Source: Larix kaempferi
Lineage: Eukaryota; Streptophyta; Pinopsida; Pinales; Pinaceae
Direction: 5' to 3'
DNA length: 64,000 nucleotides
Assembly: GCA_027924585.1 (NCBI GenBank)
Contig: BSBM01000047.1
Coordinates: 20,957,501-21,021,500, forward strand
The position numbers and the translations under genes were made by a program. The first letter of the stretch is position 1. Each line of letters begins with the position of its first letter. This document shows positions 35,038 to 46,879 of the stretch, one piece after another. Under the pieces are notes generated by a model that ran no database searches, had not been told where the DNA came from, and saw only the letters and a list, made by a program, of their open reading frames with translations.

Positions 35038-37818
35038 CTATGAAGGATGTCCTCCAAGATCTTCAATGCCCAGTGTTGTTGAGTTTCCTGCTTGAGCCAA
35101 GTTGGTTGGCCTACCTAACAATGGCTGGTTAGGTTGTGGTTGATTGCCTCCATATGATATCCGATTCACCTCATGAAGCCATGGATGAATTGAGTAGCCA
35201 AAGTGCACACTTGTGCTGCTAAACCCTCTAGTAGGTTTATCCCCCCTATAATCATACACACGATTGACACCTGCAATGGTAGGAGGGAATAAATTGGGCA
35301 TGTGCACTTGTTGATAGCGGGGGACTTGGATGTTTAGGAGGTCTTGGAAACATGGAGTATTATCTGGAATATGTTCCAATGTGTTTGGCATCATCCTACT
35401 CCCCTCCACCATGTTTACATCACTAGCAACCATTTCTGGAAGCCCTTGTTCTTTTTGAAGCAATTGCTAAGCCTTTCTCCACTCCTTTTCCTACCTTTCC
35501 ATTTGCTTTTGATGAGCCTTTTCTTGTCTTTCTTTCTCTCTTTCAGCCCTTTCCCGTGCTCGAAATTCTGCTGCAGCAATCCTTGCAGCCTTCTTTTCTT
35601 TAGCTAAGTCCTTCTTCTTCTGTTTTAAATCCTGGATTTCAAGTTTCCTATGCTCAGACTCAACCAATAGTTTTATATAGTCTTCTGAGGTGAGTAACTG
35701 TGAACTTCGGCATAGACGAAGATTGTCTGTTGTTGCTTTCCTTCTCTTTGCTGACACTCTCTCTACTAGTAGCTTTGGGAACCGAACAAGCAACTGGCCC
35801 TTCATTGACACTTGCCGCTCCTTGCTTGACACTTGCCTTTCAATATTTGGGTCAATGTTCTCCTGCTCTATCTGAACCATATTGTCCTCTTCAGCTGGAA
35901 CCTCATTTTGGAGACTATCTTCTTCCAGGTTTCCATTGTCCACAAAATAATGAACAATTTCATCTTCCAATTCTCATGGCTGTGAAGGCATGTTCATGCT
36001 TTCTTCATTGGTCCCTGAGACAATATTTTGGTCCAAATTCATCATGGCTTCTGCCAGCCATGATGGTGGGGTAACCTGGCTTGGCAAAGTCAATTCTCCA
36101 TTGCTGCTCCCTGGTACATGATCAACGTTTTCATTGACATAATCATAAGCAGAAGTTGCAACTGTCCCTTGCATAGAGACATTGAGAAGATCAGAAGCAG
36201 AAGTTGTAGCTATCTCAGTTGGTGTAACAACCTCCATGTTACTGTCACTTGGTTCATTGTTATATTGTGTTTCACACACCTTTTCATCATCATCACCACA
36301 GTAGGGTCCTCCTTGAGATAGGGATATGATATTATCAGCAGCAACAACGTCTTCCTCTACTTCCACATCTCCTTGGCCATCCCCTTCTTCCTGACCATCC
36401 AGTTGAAATGCCTGGCTGCAACTAGTATCATGCATGAGAGCCTCATAATTCAGTGGCCATATCCCAGTCCTCTTAAACCTAGCCTTGATATTTGATGGTG
36501 TGAGAGCCCTTCTAAAGGATTTACTTGCAAGCTCGGCTAGCTCAAACCTTTTTACCTCCACCCCTGGATTCTTTTCCATCCACGAAGCTCGCTCACCCCT
36601 GAAATAGTTCTTGAAAGGCCCGAACACACATATATCTAGGGGTTGCAATCTGTGAGTGGTATGCGTAGGCAGTGTTAATAGGTCGATGCCCAGATTGTTA
36701 GCCTCTTCAATTGTTTGCATAGCAATGTGGCTTCCATGTCCATCCAAAACCAGCAGGTGTCTGTTTACAGGTGAGACACCACCTGATATAGATGCAGCAA
36801 AGTGAGTTAGCCAATTCAGAAAGAGTTCTTTAGTCATCCAAGCATGGGGATGTGCAGCCATGCATGCACCTGGTTCACAATTTTGTATATAGTTTTTTAG
36901 TTGAGTTTTACCTTTAAATAGATAAAATCCTGGGATGGAAGCACCAATTGCATTGACACAACATAGAATAGTGATCCACTCCATGCTCCTAGGAAAAATC
37001 TTAGGCACATTACGACTCCCTCTCTTGGAAATCACATGCATGCCACAGTTCCTTTGTGCCTGTAAACCTATTTCATCACAGTTCCATATATGGTTTGGAG
37101 CATAACCATGTTTTTCGTATGCACTAGAAAGGGTGGCATAGAACTTAGTCAGAATTGCAGGGTGTAGATTTAGAGCCCTATCTCTATCTAGGCCCTCAGT
37201 TGTATGCAACACAAGGTATGGGTGCCTTTTTTTAAACCCAAACCACCATGACTTTCCAGGAAACCCATATTTGAAGGGGTTTGGCCTCCCTTGACATATT
37301 TGAGCTACTGTGGACTTTAGCTGTATCAGCTCTAGCCCATGTCCCATTTGAGCCATCTCCTTACACCACTGAACCACCTCGGCCTCCTCCTCTTCACTCA
37401 TAACTGTAATAGGCCCTCTGCGCTTTGTATGTGTGAGCCCATTTATCCAGTAATGCATTGATGAGATAGAAACTCCATGTTTTTTAGTAGCAGCACGAAT
37501 GGAATATCCATTGAACTCTATATCATCAATGGTAGCTAACATGTCTTCTTTTGTCCAACCTCTTATTGCACTGATTTTGGTGGTTGAACTTGTTCCTGGA
37601 ACTGTTGTTGATGGTGGCTCTATGGTTGATGGTGGCTCTGTGGTTGATGGTGGGACAACAATGTCATCTACCACCACATGGTCATTCTCAACAACATTGC
37701 TGGGTGCATTGTTGGCATTTGAAGGATCGACTGTCTCCTCGTCCAATGAGGTGCAGCGTAGCTAGGCACCCCTGCTTAGTCGACGACGTGTTCTCCTTGC
37801 AATGTTGACTCTTGCCAT
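35038..37818 (-). pseudogene. pogo/Tigger-like DDE transposase with four in-frame stops
   Basis: From the likely ATG at 37816-37818 (MARVNIARRTRRR) one frame runs 927 codons to TAG 35038-35040. There is no frameshift, but there are stops at 37762-37764 (TAG), 35974-35976 (TGA), 35491-35493 (TAG) and 35467-35469 (TAG). Residues about 85-130 form a Psq-type helix-turn-helix (GWTKEDMLATIDDI...YSIRAATKKHGVS), with a second HTH-like part to about 200. The DDE_1 catalytic core has D in IWNCDEIGLQ (about residue 248), D in LVLDGHGSH (about 359) and D in RLQPLDICVFGPFK (about 395), a DD35D spacing. An acidic linker and a charged coiled coil (AKEKKAARIAAAEFRARER) end the protein. The enzyme family cuts and pastes DNA transposons. 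A 589-residue stretch including all catalytic residues is uninterrupted. Terminal inverted repeats were not located. Confidence 0.9.
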
Positions 37819-37884
37819 GCCTGCAACAACTTGCACATTTAAAGGGGAAGCTTATTATGCAGAATAAAACTGGAAGTTGCCTAT

Positions 37885-38105
37885 AACATAAATGGAAATA
37901 ACATTACAGGTTCTGATTATATACAAATATCACTAACAGCAATGGAAACAACAGAAATATCACTAACAGCAGGTTCTGATTATATAGAAATATCACTAAC
38001 AACAATGGAAATAATAGAAATATCACTAACAGTAATGGAAGCTTTAAAGGGGAAGCTTTTTATAACAGAAATATCACTAACAACAATGGAAATAACAAAA
38101 ACACT
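37885..38105. repeat. ~30-bp imperfect tandem repeat
   Basis: AGAAATATCACTAACA(G/A)CAATGGAAA-like units recur about five times with inserted AGGTTCTGATTATATA and AAAGGGGAAGCTT blocks. They lie directly upstream of the transposase start, where a promoter or subterminal repeats of its transposon would be expected. Confidence 0.75.
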
Positions 38106-38973
38106 GATTATGCAGTTACCTGATTATACTGTGATTATACCTTGCACACACTTTGATGGTATGTCTCCACTTTGCACACACTATGCAGTTCGAATTTCTA
38201 AAATGCCTCTGCAGTAAGGGTTGTGGTTCTTTTATAGTTGTTTGATGTTGAATTGGATTGGTAAGAAGTGTGCACATGGATTGCAATCTCTCAAAAATGA
38301 ATGTGTGTTGTGGATTGATTTAGATGTGATCCAATGGCTGGGAGCTTGTCATGGTTGATCCTTGTGCCTTCATCTGTTTCATGATCCTTGTGATTTCAGC
38401 TGTTTAATGGTTGCATTTAATGGGTAGTTTTCATTTATTGATCACAGTGGGTTGGGATGTTGAACAAGCATGCAGTTATGGCTGACAGTCTTTTGGTTGT
38501 TGCTTGGACAGGTTGATTTGAATGGTTGAACAGGTTTTAATGAATGCTGAGATATTTAAGCTCCAATAGATATTCGTGGGTCCTCATTTGATGGTTACCT
38601 TGCAGTTGATGTGAAATACAAGCTGGGTTAAATAGTTGTTAATGTACTTTTGGATCCATGAGCAGATCTGTATGTACTTTGGACAAGATGTTTTGTACTG
38701 TTTTGCACTCCAGGACTATTTATGGACACCTGTTGGCCCAGTCAGTTAATGGGCAATTTTTGGACTTAAATTAAATATGTATTGCACTTAATATGGAATA
38801 TATATGTTTAATTTATGGGTTTTTTATGTCAATATGTGGTGGCTGTGTGGGACTAGTACTATGACAACTACTGGTCCCTGTTCAACAATAGACAACCCTC
38901 CCCTAGATGCCAATCATCATCATTCTCTTAATCACCACTGGCATCAATTGCTTGCCACCTGGCCGTCACCTTC

Positions 38974-38975
<2 letters not shown>
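38106..38975. other. non-coding DNA upstream of the transposase
   Basis: No open frame with a family match. GTTTAATGGTTGCATTTAATGG and AATGGTTGAACAGGTT are loosely repetitive. The far end of the DNA transposon may lie here, but no inverted terminus was recognised. Confidence 0.45.
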
Positions 38976-39057
<82 letters not shown>

Positions 39058-39101
39058 AATATATATATATATTTTAATATATATATATATATATATATAT
39101 A
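38976..39101. repeat. (AT)n microsatellite with two TTTTAA interruptions
   Basis: About 78 bp of pure AT is followed by two shorter AT blocks separated by TTTTAA. Confidence 0.95.
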
Positions 39102-39399
39102 GACTTACTTGTTTTGTTTTTTAAATATTATATCTTTTAATGTAATAGTAGTACAAATTAAAAATTAAAATAATTATGTAACATTTTAACAAGGTATTAC
39201 TTGTGTATAGTTTAAAAGCGAAAGAAAAGCGATATGTCTTATTCCATGCTTTTAAAAGTTGAAATATATTTGGAGAGATCTAAGTGTTAGCGACCATTGA
39301 TAAAGTATTGATGATGGGATTATGAAATGTAAAACTATTTTTTAGATTTTTGTTACATAGTTTAAGATATTTGAGGTGATATGACCTAGAGGGAAGTTT

Positions 39400-42300
39400 G
39401 TTTTTCCATGGAAAAAAACCGTATTCTTTGTATTAAAAAAGTGAAAAACTGAATACATTCCTCAGTTGTTGAGCAATATTTAATCATTGTTCATAAAGGA
39501 CGCCTCCTTGACAATTATACAGGTTAAAACTTTCAAAAATATTTATGATCAGCATAACAGAAAAACATTGGAAAATTTGATAGTGTCTCTTCTTTTATTA
39601 TCCTTCCGCCCAGAAGTCGAGGGTCTTTTGTGAATGCGTAATGATTCCTTCTCGCATGAATGTAACTGTACAAGCCCCAACTTCCATTAGTAGCCCTTCT
39701 TTTGATAGTTTATCCGCTTCCTCATTTTGTTCCATAAAAACGTGGTTGAATTCAATATTGTTGAATGTTGTTCCCATCCGAAGCAAATTTTGAGCTAAAT
39801 TGTTCAAAGTAAGGATTTTTATTTTTTGATCCTGTCTCATGTGGTCTATCCATACATTTGAGTCTCTGTAAATCTTCAAATTCGTCACCCCTTCCTCAAG
39901 TGCTATTTTCATAATGGATCTTAAAGCTAAACCTTATGCCCGATTGTTTGTCCCAGTTCCCCCATTTGCTTTGAAATGAAAAACAACCTGTTTGGAAGTG
40001 ACCAGGGTTCCTCCCAAGCCACATTTCTCCTCCACACATGCACCGTCAAAGAAACCGTAGGTATCCTCTTCACTTAAGTTGACCTCTTTCATTTTTCTTG
40101 GCTGTTTGATTTTCTTTTGATAAATGAATAACCTATAGGTATATAGTACCTATGAAACCACATAAAAGGAAAGAAGGTATTTGTCCTCAAACATAGATTC
40201 ATTTCGAGCAATCCAGATATACCAAACCACCATAAAAGGAATACATCTCAGTGGCTGGAGTTCCGGTCTTACAAACCAGTTATGTAAGTTCTCCTCGATG
40301 GATTCTTCATCCCATGACTGAGGTAAAACAATGCTATCCTCAAGACCAAGCCATACCAGTTTTGAAAAGGGGCATGATCGAAAAAGGTGCTCCGTGGATT
40401 CCTCTGCACTTATAAACAAAGTACATCTTCCTAGTCACTGTAAGAATCATTTATGAAGCTTTTACCACGTCATAAATTTCCCCTTTAAAATAAGACACAT
40501 CAAGATTCTTGCTTTGTGCGAGGCATGGACCTGCCAGATCGAGCGCCACCACCACCGGTCGGGGGACTGTGAATTCTTCCAGAATAGTTTATAGGCTCTA
40601 TTAACTATATACTCGCCTCCATCCCCATTGTCATTCCATTTCAGTTGGTCTGTATGGTTCTACAGTTGAGTAAAGTTAAATTTAAGAAACGAGATCCACT
40701 TGTTCCACAACTCATCCCACCTAGCTGGAAGAGCTCAGGATTCTGCATTGTACCAATTTTGCATGTTACTGGAACCTCCTCTATTTGCTATGTTTGCCAA
40801 TGTACAAAAAGCCCGCGAGGACAAAAAGTCTGTCAAAGCACTGGGAAGGGGTTGTATATTTCCCCCCACTATGCAGTCCTTCCCTATTATCACCTATCGT
40901 CTGCCTCCAACTTACCAAGCGAGCTTATCACCTATGACAGGAAAGGCCTTTACAATGTCTTTCCAAAACAGTGAACTGCCCCTACCAGATTTTCTTACCC
41001 GAGTATAGACATTGAGCCCGGGTATTTCGATTTTAGGATATTTTTCCATTTCCATTCTTTCCAAATAAAGTTCCATGCCAACTTTGTTGCTAGAGGTGTC
41101 CCAAAGGAGTAGAGCTCCTTAATTCCCCAGCCTCCCTCTTCCTTAGGTTTTGTTAATGAATCCCAAGATGACCAGTGAAGGACCTTATCGGAATTTCCTT
41201 TCCAGAGAAATCGGAAAGAAATCTTCCTCATGGAATGCAACACTCTTTTTGGAAGTATGTCATTTATCATCCAAAACACCGGTATCGCATTAAGGAAATA
41301 TTTGATCAACACCGCTTTCCCCCCTTGGACAAGAACCGGTTACACCGCAAATTTATTCTGTGCTCAATCTTTATGAGTAACCAATCCCAATCTGAATAAT
41401 GATAGCAGTTTGGTTTCAAGTTAAATCCAAGGTATTTCAAGCCTTCTTTTAAGGGAACTTGGTCCATGGAAAGAGTGTCGCGGAAGGTGTGCAAGTCCTC
41501 ATCCTCCATATTGTTGTAGTCACAATCCGACTTTCCCAGGTTGATGAGCATCTCGGTTGCTGTACTAAAAATCAAGAACGGATCTTTAACTGCTTGATTC
41601 TCCTCCACTGAATTCCCCATGAGATTAGTGCATCATCCACAAAAAGGATATGGGTTATTGTTTCCGAATTGAACCCAATTCCATGTATCTGTTCTAGGGC
41701 TGGAGCCTCATTCATTAACCTGCTTAAACCATCCATAACCAGTAAAAATAGGTATGAAGACAAGGGTAACCCATGTCTCAAACCTCTAGAAGGAGTAAAA
41801 AAAGGAGTTGATGATCCATTTAACAGAATTTAAAACCTTACAGAGGATAGACAAATTCAGATACAATTGAAAAATAATAAAGAGAAACCTAATTGGATTA
41901 AGATCAACCTGATATATAGCCAACAAGTGCGGTCGTAGGCCTTTGAGAGGTCAATCTTTAGGACCTTAGCAGCACTCTTTTTGCAATGAGTCGAATGTAA
42001 GCATTCCTGGGCACAATCGACTGCTTTGTGGATGCTTCTGTCTCTTAAAAAGCCAAAATGCTTCGGGCAGATGACATTGTCCAGAAAAGGCTTTAGTCAT
42101 TCTGATATAATTTTGGAGGTAACCTTATAAAGGGAATTGCAGAGGGAGATCGACCGGAAATCACCAAAAGATTCCAGAGAGTCCAGCTTAGGTATTGGGG
42201 AAATGAAAGTTGTGTTTATGCATGGAATCATTTTCCCCATCAACTTGTTACTTTCTATTACTCGCAACAAGTCTTTGCCCAGGAGGTCAAAAAAGGATTG

Positions 42301-42930
42301 AAAGAATTCAGATGTCCATCCGTCCGGACCAGGACTACGATCTTTTTTTGATTTGCTGAGAGCAAACTAGAGTTCCTCCATGGATACTAGTGCATTTCAA
42401 AGGATGTTATCTTCAATTGAGATTCTCTGGGGAAATTTAGAAATAGTATTTACCAACTCCGACATATTATTCCGATTAGGTTTGGTATAAAGCTCATAGA
42501 AGTAATTGACACCTTCCACTGCCAGAGCCGAGAACCTCTGGATTTTCTCCCTCGAAACTTTCCTCAAATACCAGATTGTGTTTCTCCTCTTCCTATAGTT
42601 AACCATTTTGTGCAAAAAAAGCTTTATTTTCATCACCTAATGAAATCCAAACTACTCTGCTCTTTAATCTTTCCTCTGCGTCCCTTTTCACTAGTATGGA
42701 ATTTCTGTTTACCTCCAAATCTGCCAGGTCTAGAACCTCTTGACGATTAAGAAGGTCACCACAATTCAGTGTAAGAGTGTCTATCAAAGATTCCGTCCGT
42801 TTAAGACGGGCCTCCCTACTCTTTCTTTGTTTAGCCGCCCACTCCATGGATAATGTTTTAATGGTGTTAAGGGAATCAACGAACTGTTTGCTGCACGATT
42901 CTTTAATTATCCAATTAGAAAATTGGATAT
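39400..42930 (-). mobile_element. 5'-truncated L1-type LINE (B)
   Basis: Reading on the minus strand, ORF2 starts inside the linker after the endonuclease (about 42930) and continues through RT, zf-RVT and RNase H. The 3' terminus is TACGG-T7-CCATGG-A5 at about 39424-39400. The endonuclease and ORF1 are absent. Several frameshifts break the coding. Confidence 0.88.
39598..42900 (-). pseudogene. LINE ORF2: reverse transcriptase, zf-RVT, RNase H
   Basis: In order on the minus strand: the charged pre-RT helix (MEWAAKQRKSREARLKR, 42847 down) and VVWISLGDENKAFF. RT motifs follow: SPGPDGWTSEFF (about 42345-42300), IPKLDS...RSISLCN (about 42190-42120), LKIDLSKAYD with the first catalytic Asp (about 41960), RHGLPLSSYLF (about 41780) and LFVDDALI with the catalytic D-D pair (about 41650-41630). 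The thumb-like segment LHWSSWDSLTKPKEEGGWGI (about 41170) precedes a zf-RVT with STEHLFRSCPFSKLVW (about 40390). RNase H has a damaged start and ends with IYRDSNVWIDHM and FMEQNEEADKLSKEG. Successive parts lie in different frames, so at least four indels are present. The RT would have copied LINE RNA at the target nick. Confidence 0.88.
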
Positions 42931-44240
42931 GTCTTCTTTAAGAAAAGTAAAATTAGTAACATTAAGTATTTTTTTTGTAACATAATAAATATTACGCTTT
43001 TAGATTGTTGTTACTAGATTTGAGGTTATCCATAATGAATCATTAAGATGATTGAGGATGAGAGGAAAGTTATCCAATGGGATTACTACTAATAACCTAA
43101 ACTAAAATGGAAAATTAGGTAAGCAAGCATGGAAAAGCAAGAGTCCAATTTACAAAATAGAGATTAACAAACATAATATTTATGACCAAATGTGGTAACA
43201 GTTAATGTTAAGATAAGAAAAAAATGTATTTTGAAAAGTGAAACCATAATTATATAGTAAATGGCATGTGGATAAGAAAATAACATTGTCATTTGAAATA
43301 TTCAATGTGTGGTAGGTGCTTGATAGTGGAAAATGTATTAAATATCATAACAATTAGTTTCAAAATGAGTGTTTATAAACAATATTTATTTTTCATTTTC
43401 ATTTTTAATAGATTTTTACTTTAAAAAATATTGGCATTATAATTATTATAACAATTATAAGGTATTATAGTTATAGTAATTATAATGTAAATAAAAATTG
43501 AAATAATAGTATGTTTGTATAATAATCGTGCATTTTAGTTATATATGTTTATAATACTAAATTATTATATTATTTTAATAATAATGATTAGATTAAATTG
43601 TTTGAAAAAAAATAATGAATGGATTAAATAAAATGGTAGATATACATTAAAGATATTGAGATCAATGAAAATTGAAAGATTTTATTGATATATACATTTT
43701 AAAGAGAGGAATGTGAAGACATTAAAATTATACTAAAAGATGTTATAAGAAAATTTGCATGGAAATATTACAAATGTTAAGTATATAATAGATGAATGTT
43801 GAAACAATTAGAAATATCATTGCAAAGATACTTATATTTTAGTGTATTGTGTTTTAGTGTATTGGGTAAGAATGTGATATTTATTCAAATAAAACAACAG
43901 TGTCTTTGCATTGAAGAATGTGAGATTTATTATAAAATTTTAAATTTTAAACATTGACTCATTTAATAGATAAAATATACATTAAAAATTGAAAATTACA
44001 AAAAAACATAAATTAAAAATCATTGAAAAATAATAATAAAAAATAAAGCTATTATAATTTATTTTTTAATGTTCTTTTAATAATACATTTCATGTTTTTA
44101 TTAATACTTATCTGGTCATACATTTTAAGAGTTAAAATATTTTTTTTAATATTTAAACTACCTTCTATAATCTCTTTTTTTAAAAAAAATATGCACAGTA
44201 TATTAATTAAGAAAAAAGAAAGGAATATACATAACATGGT
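42931..44240. other. AT-rich non-coding DNA, no gene recognised
   Basis: All frames are stop-rich with long A/T runs. No domain or array was found. Confidence 0.55.
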
Positions 44241-44244
44241 GGCC

Positions 44245-45686
44245 TTTGAGGCGGCCTGGGATAACATTCTTGTTATGGATATTATGCGTATTCAAGCTAT
44301 TCTGCAATACTTTTCCGATGTTTAATTCTTCTGTTCTTCACCAATCTTGGCTTACAACGGATCAATTATATTTTATTGGCGAGGACAAAATTAATTGGGG
44401 GAAATATATCAATAGTCTTGTTAGATTTCATATACATCTGAATGATCGGCCGAATGAGCTCATACAGTCACGCAATGAGGAGAATGGTATTTACATCCCG
44501 AATATTGGATATATGGTTTTGTGTCATGTTGAAGATCACGATCCCGTTGAATGGTGGAATAAAGAGATATGGAAATATGGATTTCCGTTGAAAGTAAATT
44601 TATTCTTATGATTAGTGCATAAAAAGAAAGAGCAAGTATGGGATGTATTGGTTAACATATTTTGCATCGGTCCTGGTCGCTGTCTGTTATGCTTAGAGGC
44701 GAATGAAGACATGGAACATCTTTTCATTCACTACCTTTTCTTTTAGAAAATGTGGTCTATTGCTTCACAGATTGAGGGGTTCAATTCCACTGGTTTGGAT
44801 TACAAGTGAGTGAGGATTTATCTATATGGAGGTCTAATGAAAATTACAAAGGATATGCAACTCTCCCGAGTCCCCTCATATGGGGCACATGGAATGCGAG
44901 GAACCATGCCATATTTGAAGATATTACTTATGCTCTGTTCTACATCGTCAATAGTGATTTAGTGATTTTTCATGGTATGTCTCATATTAGATCAGATCAT
45001 GTTTCCAGGAGGGTAATCGAAGTATATATTGATTCATCTATACCATGGGCCTTCTTCGAAGGTGCCTCTCAGGGTAGCTCATTCGAAGAATATCAATAGA
45101 ATTCAAATTTTCAGGGACTCCAATCTTATTATTAACTGGATATCATACAAAAGGCCTCCAAAGAAATTTTTTCTTTAGCCCATTTATGAATAAATTATAC
45201 AGTTATTGGCTTTTTTTTTCAGGATATCAAATCTAAACACATTTTCCGTGAGGGGAATACTAGAGCTGATTCACTTTTGAAAAGGGGGTTTCTATTGACT
45301 GAAGGCTCATGGAAGGTTTGGGAACATCTGGGGGATAACATTATAGAATTGGTCCCTGGTCCTTTGATTATATAGGGCCTCAAGTGGCATTATGGTCAGT
45401 TGAATTAGTGAATATTATTGAAAATCTAGTTTCAGACCATATCATATTGGTTTTTTTATAGAAATTACTGAGGGCAGTTTTCAGACATAAAGGAATTATC
45501 CTTTTGTATCTTTTTTGGCTAATTTCATATTTTATCTGTGTATATGGTCTATTTTTTGGGGACGATCATTATGATGTTATCTCTATATGATTGATCTATA
45601 TGATCAACAAGACAAGACTTTTCAGTCTATGCGATATGTAATTTATTACTAATTAATGAATTACGATTTTTTTTTGGAAAAAAAAA
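44245..45686 (+). mobile_element. 5'-truncated, decayed LINE tail (C)
   Basis: The piece starts within the late RT/thumb-zf-RVT region and ends at TACGAT9GGA10 (45663-45686). Recognisable parts are PVEWWNKEIWKYGFPLKVNLFL (44550-44610) and a zf-RVT knuckle CLLCLEANEDMEHLF (about 44685). These are followed by an RNase H start AFFEGASQG (D replaced by E, about 45050), IFRDSNLIINWIS and HIFREGNTRADSLLKRG (about 45240). The parts are separated by stops and frameshifts. It is the same class as the pieces at 20.5 and 39.4-42.9 kb but more decayed. Confidence 0.82.
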
Positions 45687-45809
45687 ACATCAAGAAAACA
45701 AAAATTATAAAAAAAAAACAAAAATTTAATCAAAACATAAAAAAAATTATTCATTAAAAAATTAAAAAACAAAACAACAATTATAACGATTTTAAAAAAT
45801 AAAAATATC

Positions 45810-46318
45810 CCACTCCCTCCTCCCATCTTCTCCCTAGCCCTTTCCCTCCTCCTCTCCCCCCTTTCCTCCCCCTTCCCCTTCCTCCCTCCCCTCCGCCCCA
45901 CCTTTCCCTCAAGCCCCCCTCTCCCCTCCTCCTCCCTCTCTCCCCTTCCCCTTGCGGGCCCCACTCTCCTCTCCCCTCCCCCTCCCCCCTCCCCTTCCCT
46001 GCTTCCTTTGGGCAGCGCTTTGGGCACACAAGGGAGCGACGCGAGGGTGCACGAGGGAGCGGTGCATCGCTTCTTCGTGCACCCAAAGGCCGTCCTAAGG
46101 GACGACATGATTCTCAAAATTTTGTTTCCTAGAGGTTGCAGGGAAGCGGAAGAGGGACGAGAGAGGGGAGGTGGAGGTGAGGGGGAGAGGGGAGGGAAGG
46201 GGAGAAGGGGGAGGGGAGAGGGGGACCATGAGGGGAAGGACAGAGGGGGAGATGAAGGGTTTAGGGGATGGGGGAAGGTGGAGGGGAGAGAGGGGTGGTT
46301 GTGAGAGGGGGGGGGGGT
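45810..46318. repeat. pyrimidine-rich / purine-rich inverted structure
   Basis: About 200 bp of almost pure C/T on the plus strand (45810-46006) is followed by a ~130-bp mixed spacer. About 180 bp of almost pure G/A (46136-46318) then ends in a G11 run. Parts of the arms are complementary, for example the CCCTTCCCT of the left and AGGGAAGGGG of the right. The spacer holds a shorter inverted pair, GCGCTTTGGGCAC and GTGCACCCAAAGG. Outside lie A-rich (left) and T-rich (right) tracts, continuing the symmetry. The G-rich strand could form quadruplexes and the tracts triplex DNA. Confidence 0.85.
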
Positions 46319-46420
46319 CGGTTTTTTAATATATATTTAAAAAAATTATAATTTATTTTTATTTTTATTTTTTAACGAATATTTTTTTTTAAAGTTTTGT
46401 TACATGTTTTTTTTAAGTAA

Positions 46421-46503
46421 GTACCCATAGGGATTTGAACTTGTGACTTTCCATTTACAACTTCTCATCTCAATTAATCATTAACAATTGCTCTAATCCC
46501 CAA
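46421..46503 (-). other. possible tRNA-like (SINE-type) segment
   Basis: On the minus strand AGTTCAAATCCC (46441-46430) resembles a pol III box B. GATTAGAGCAATTG, about 60 nt upstream, only weakly resembles a box A. No cloverleaf could be folded, so this may be an old tRNA-derived SINE or chance. Confidence 0.25.
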
Positions 46504-46661
46504 GGGCCAAGTTTTGTTATGTTTCAATTAAACTTTTGTTTTGTTTTTATTTTTTTAGGTATTTTTTCAAATATTTGTGTAATTTTTTATTTGTTCATTT
46601 TTTTTTATTTTTCTATAAAAAATTTAGTTTTTTTGGCAAATGTAACCCAACAAAGGAAAGG

Positions 46662-46872
46662 GGTGCCACTGGTAGCACCTCTTTTCGATTCACAATTTGA
46701 TTTTGGCCTTTTCATTGCAACAACGTTGGCTATTAAGGTAATGATGTCAAATACCTTGTAATTTTAGCCCTCAATTAGGGGTTGATTGCAGCAGCACCAT
46801 AATGCACTGCATGGGGTTACCAAAAAATTGTAATTTTAATCCCGAAAAAAATTTGGTGCTACTAGTAGCACC
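46662..46872. repeat. paired short palindromes
   Basis: GGTGCTACTAGTAGCACC at 46855-46872 is a perfect 18-bp palindrome. An imperfect sister, GGTGCCACTGGTAGCACC, is at 46662-46679. Both are followed by (A/T)CTTTTCGATT, showing they are a duplicated module 193 bp apart. Confidence 0.85.
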
Positions 46873-46879
46873 ACTTTTC

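Noticed and set aside
35344-36074. Plus-strand open frames across the transposase
   Set aside because: They are the antisense shadow of a minus-strand frame with clear DDE transposase motifs.
45653-46304. Gly/Arg/Glu-rich open frames
   Set aside because: These are translations of homopurine tracts on opposite strands, low complexity and without family features.
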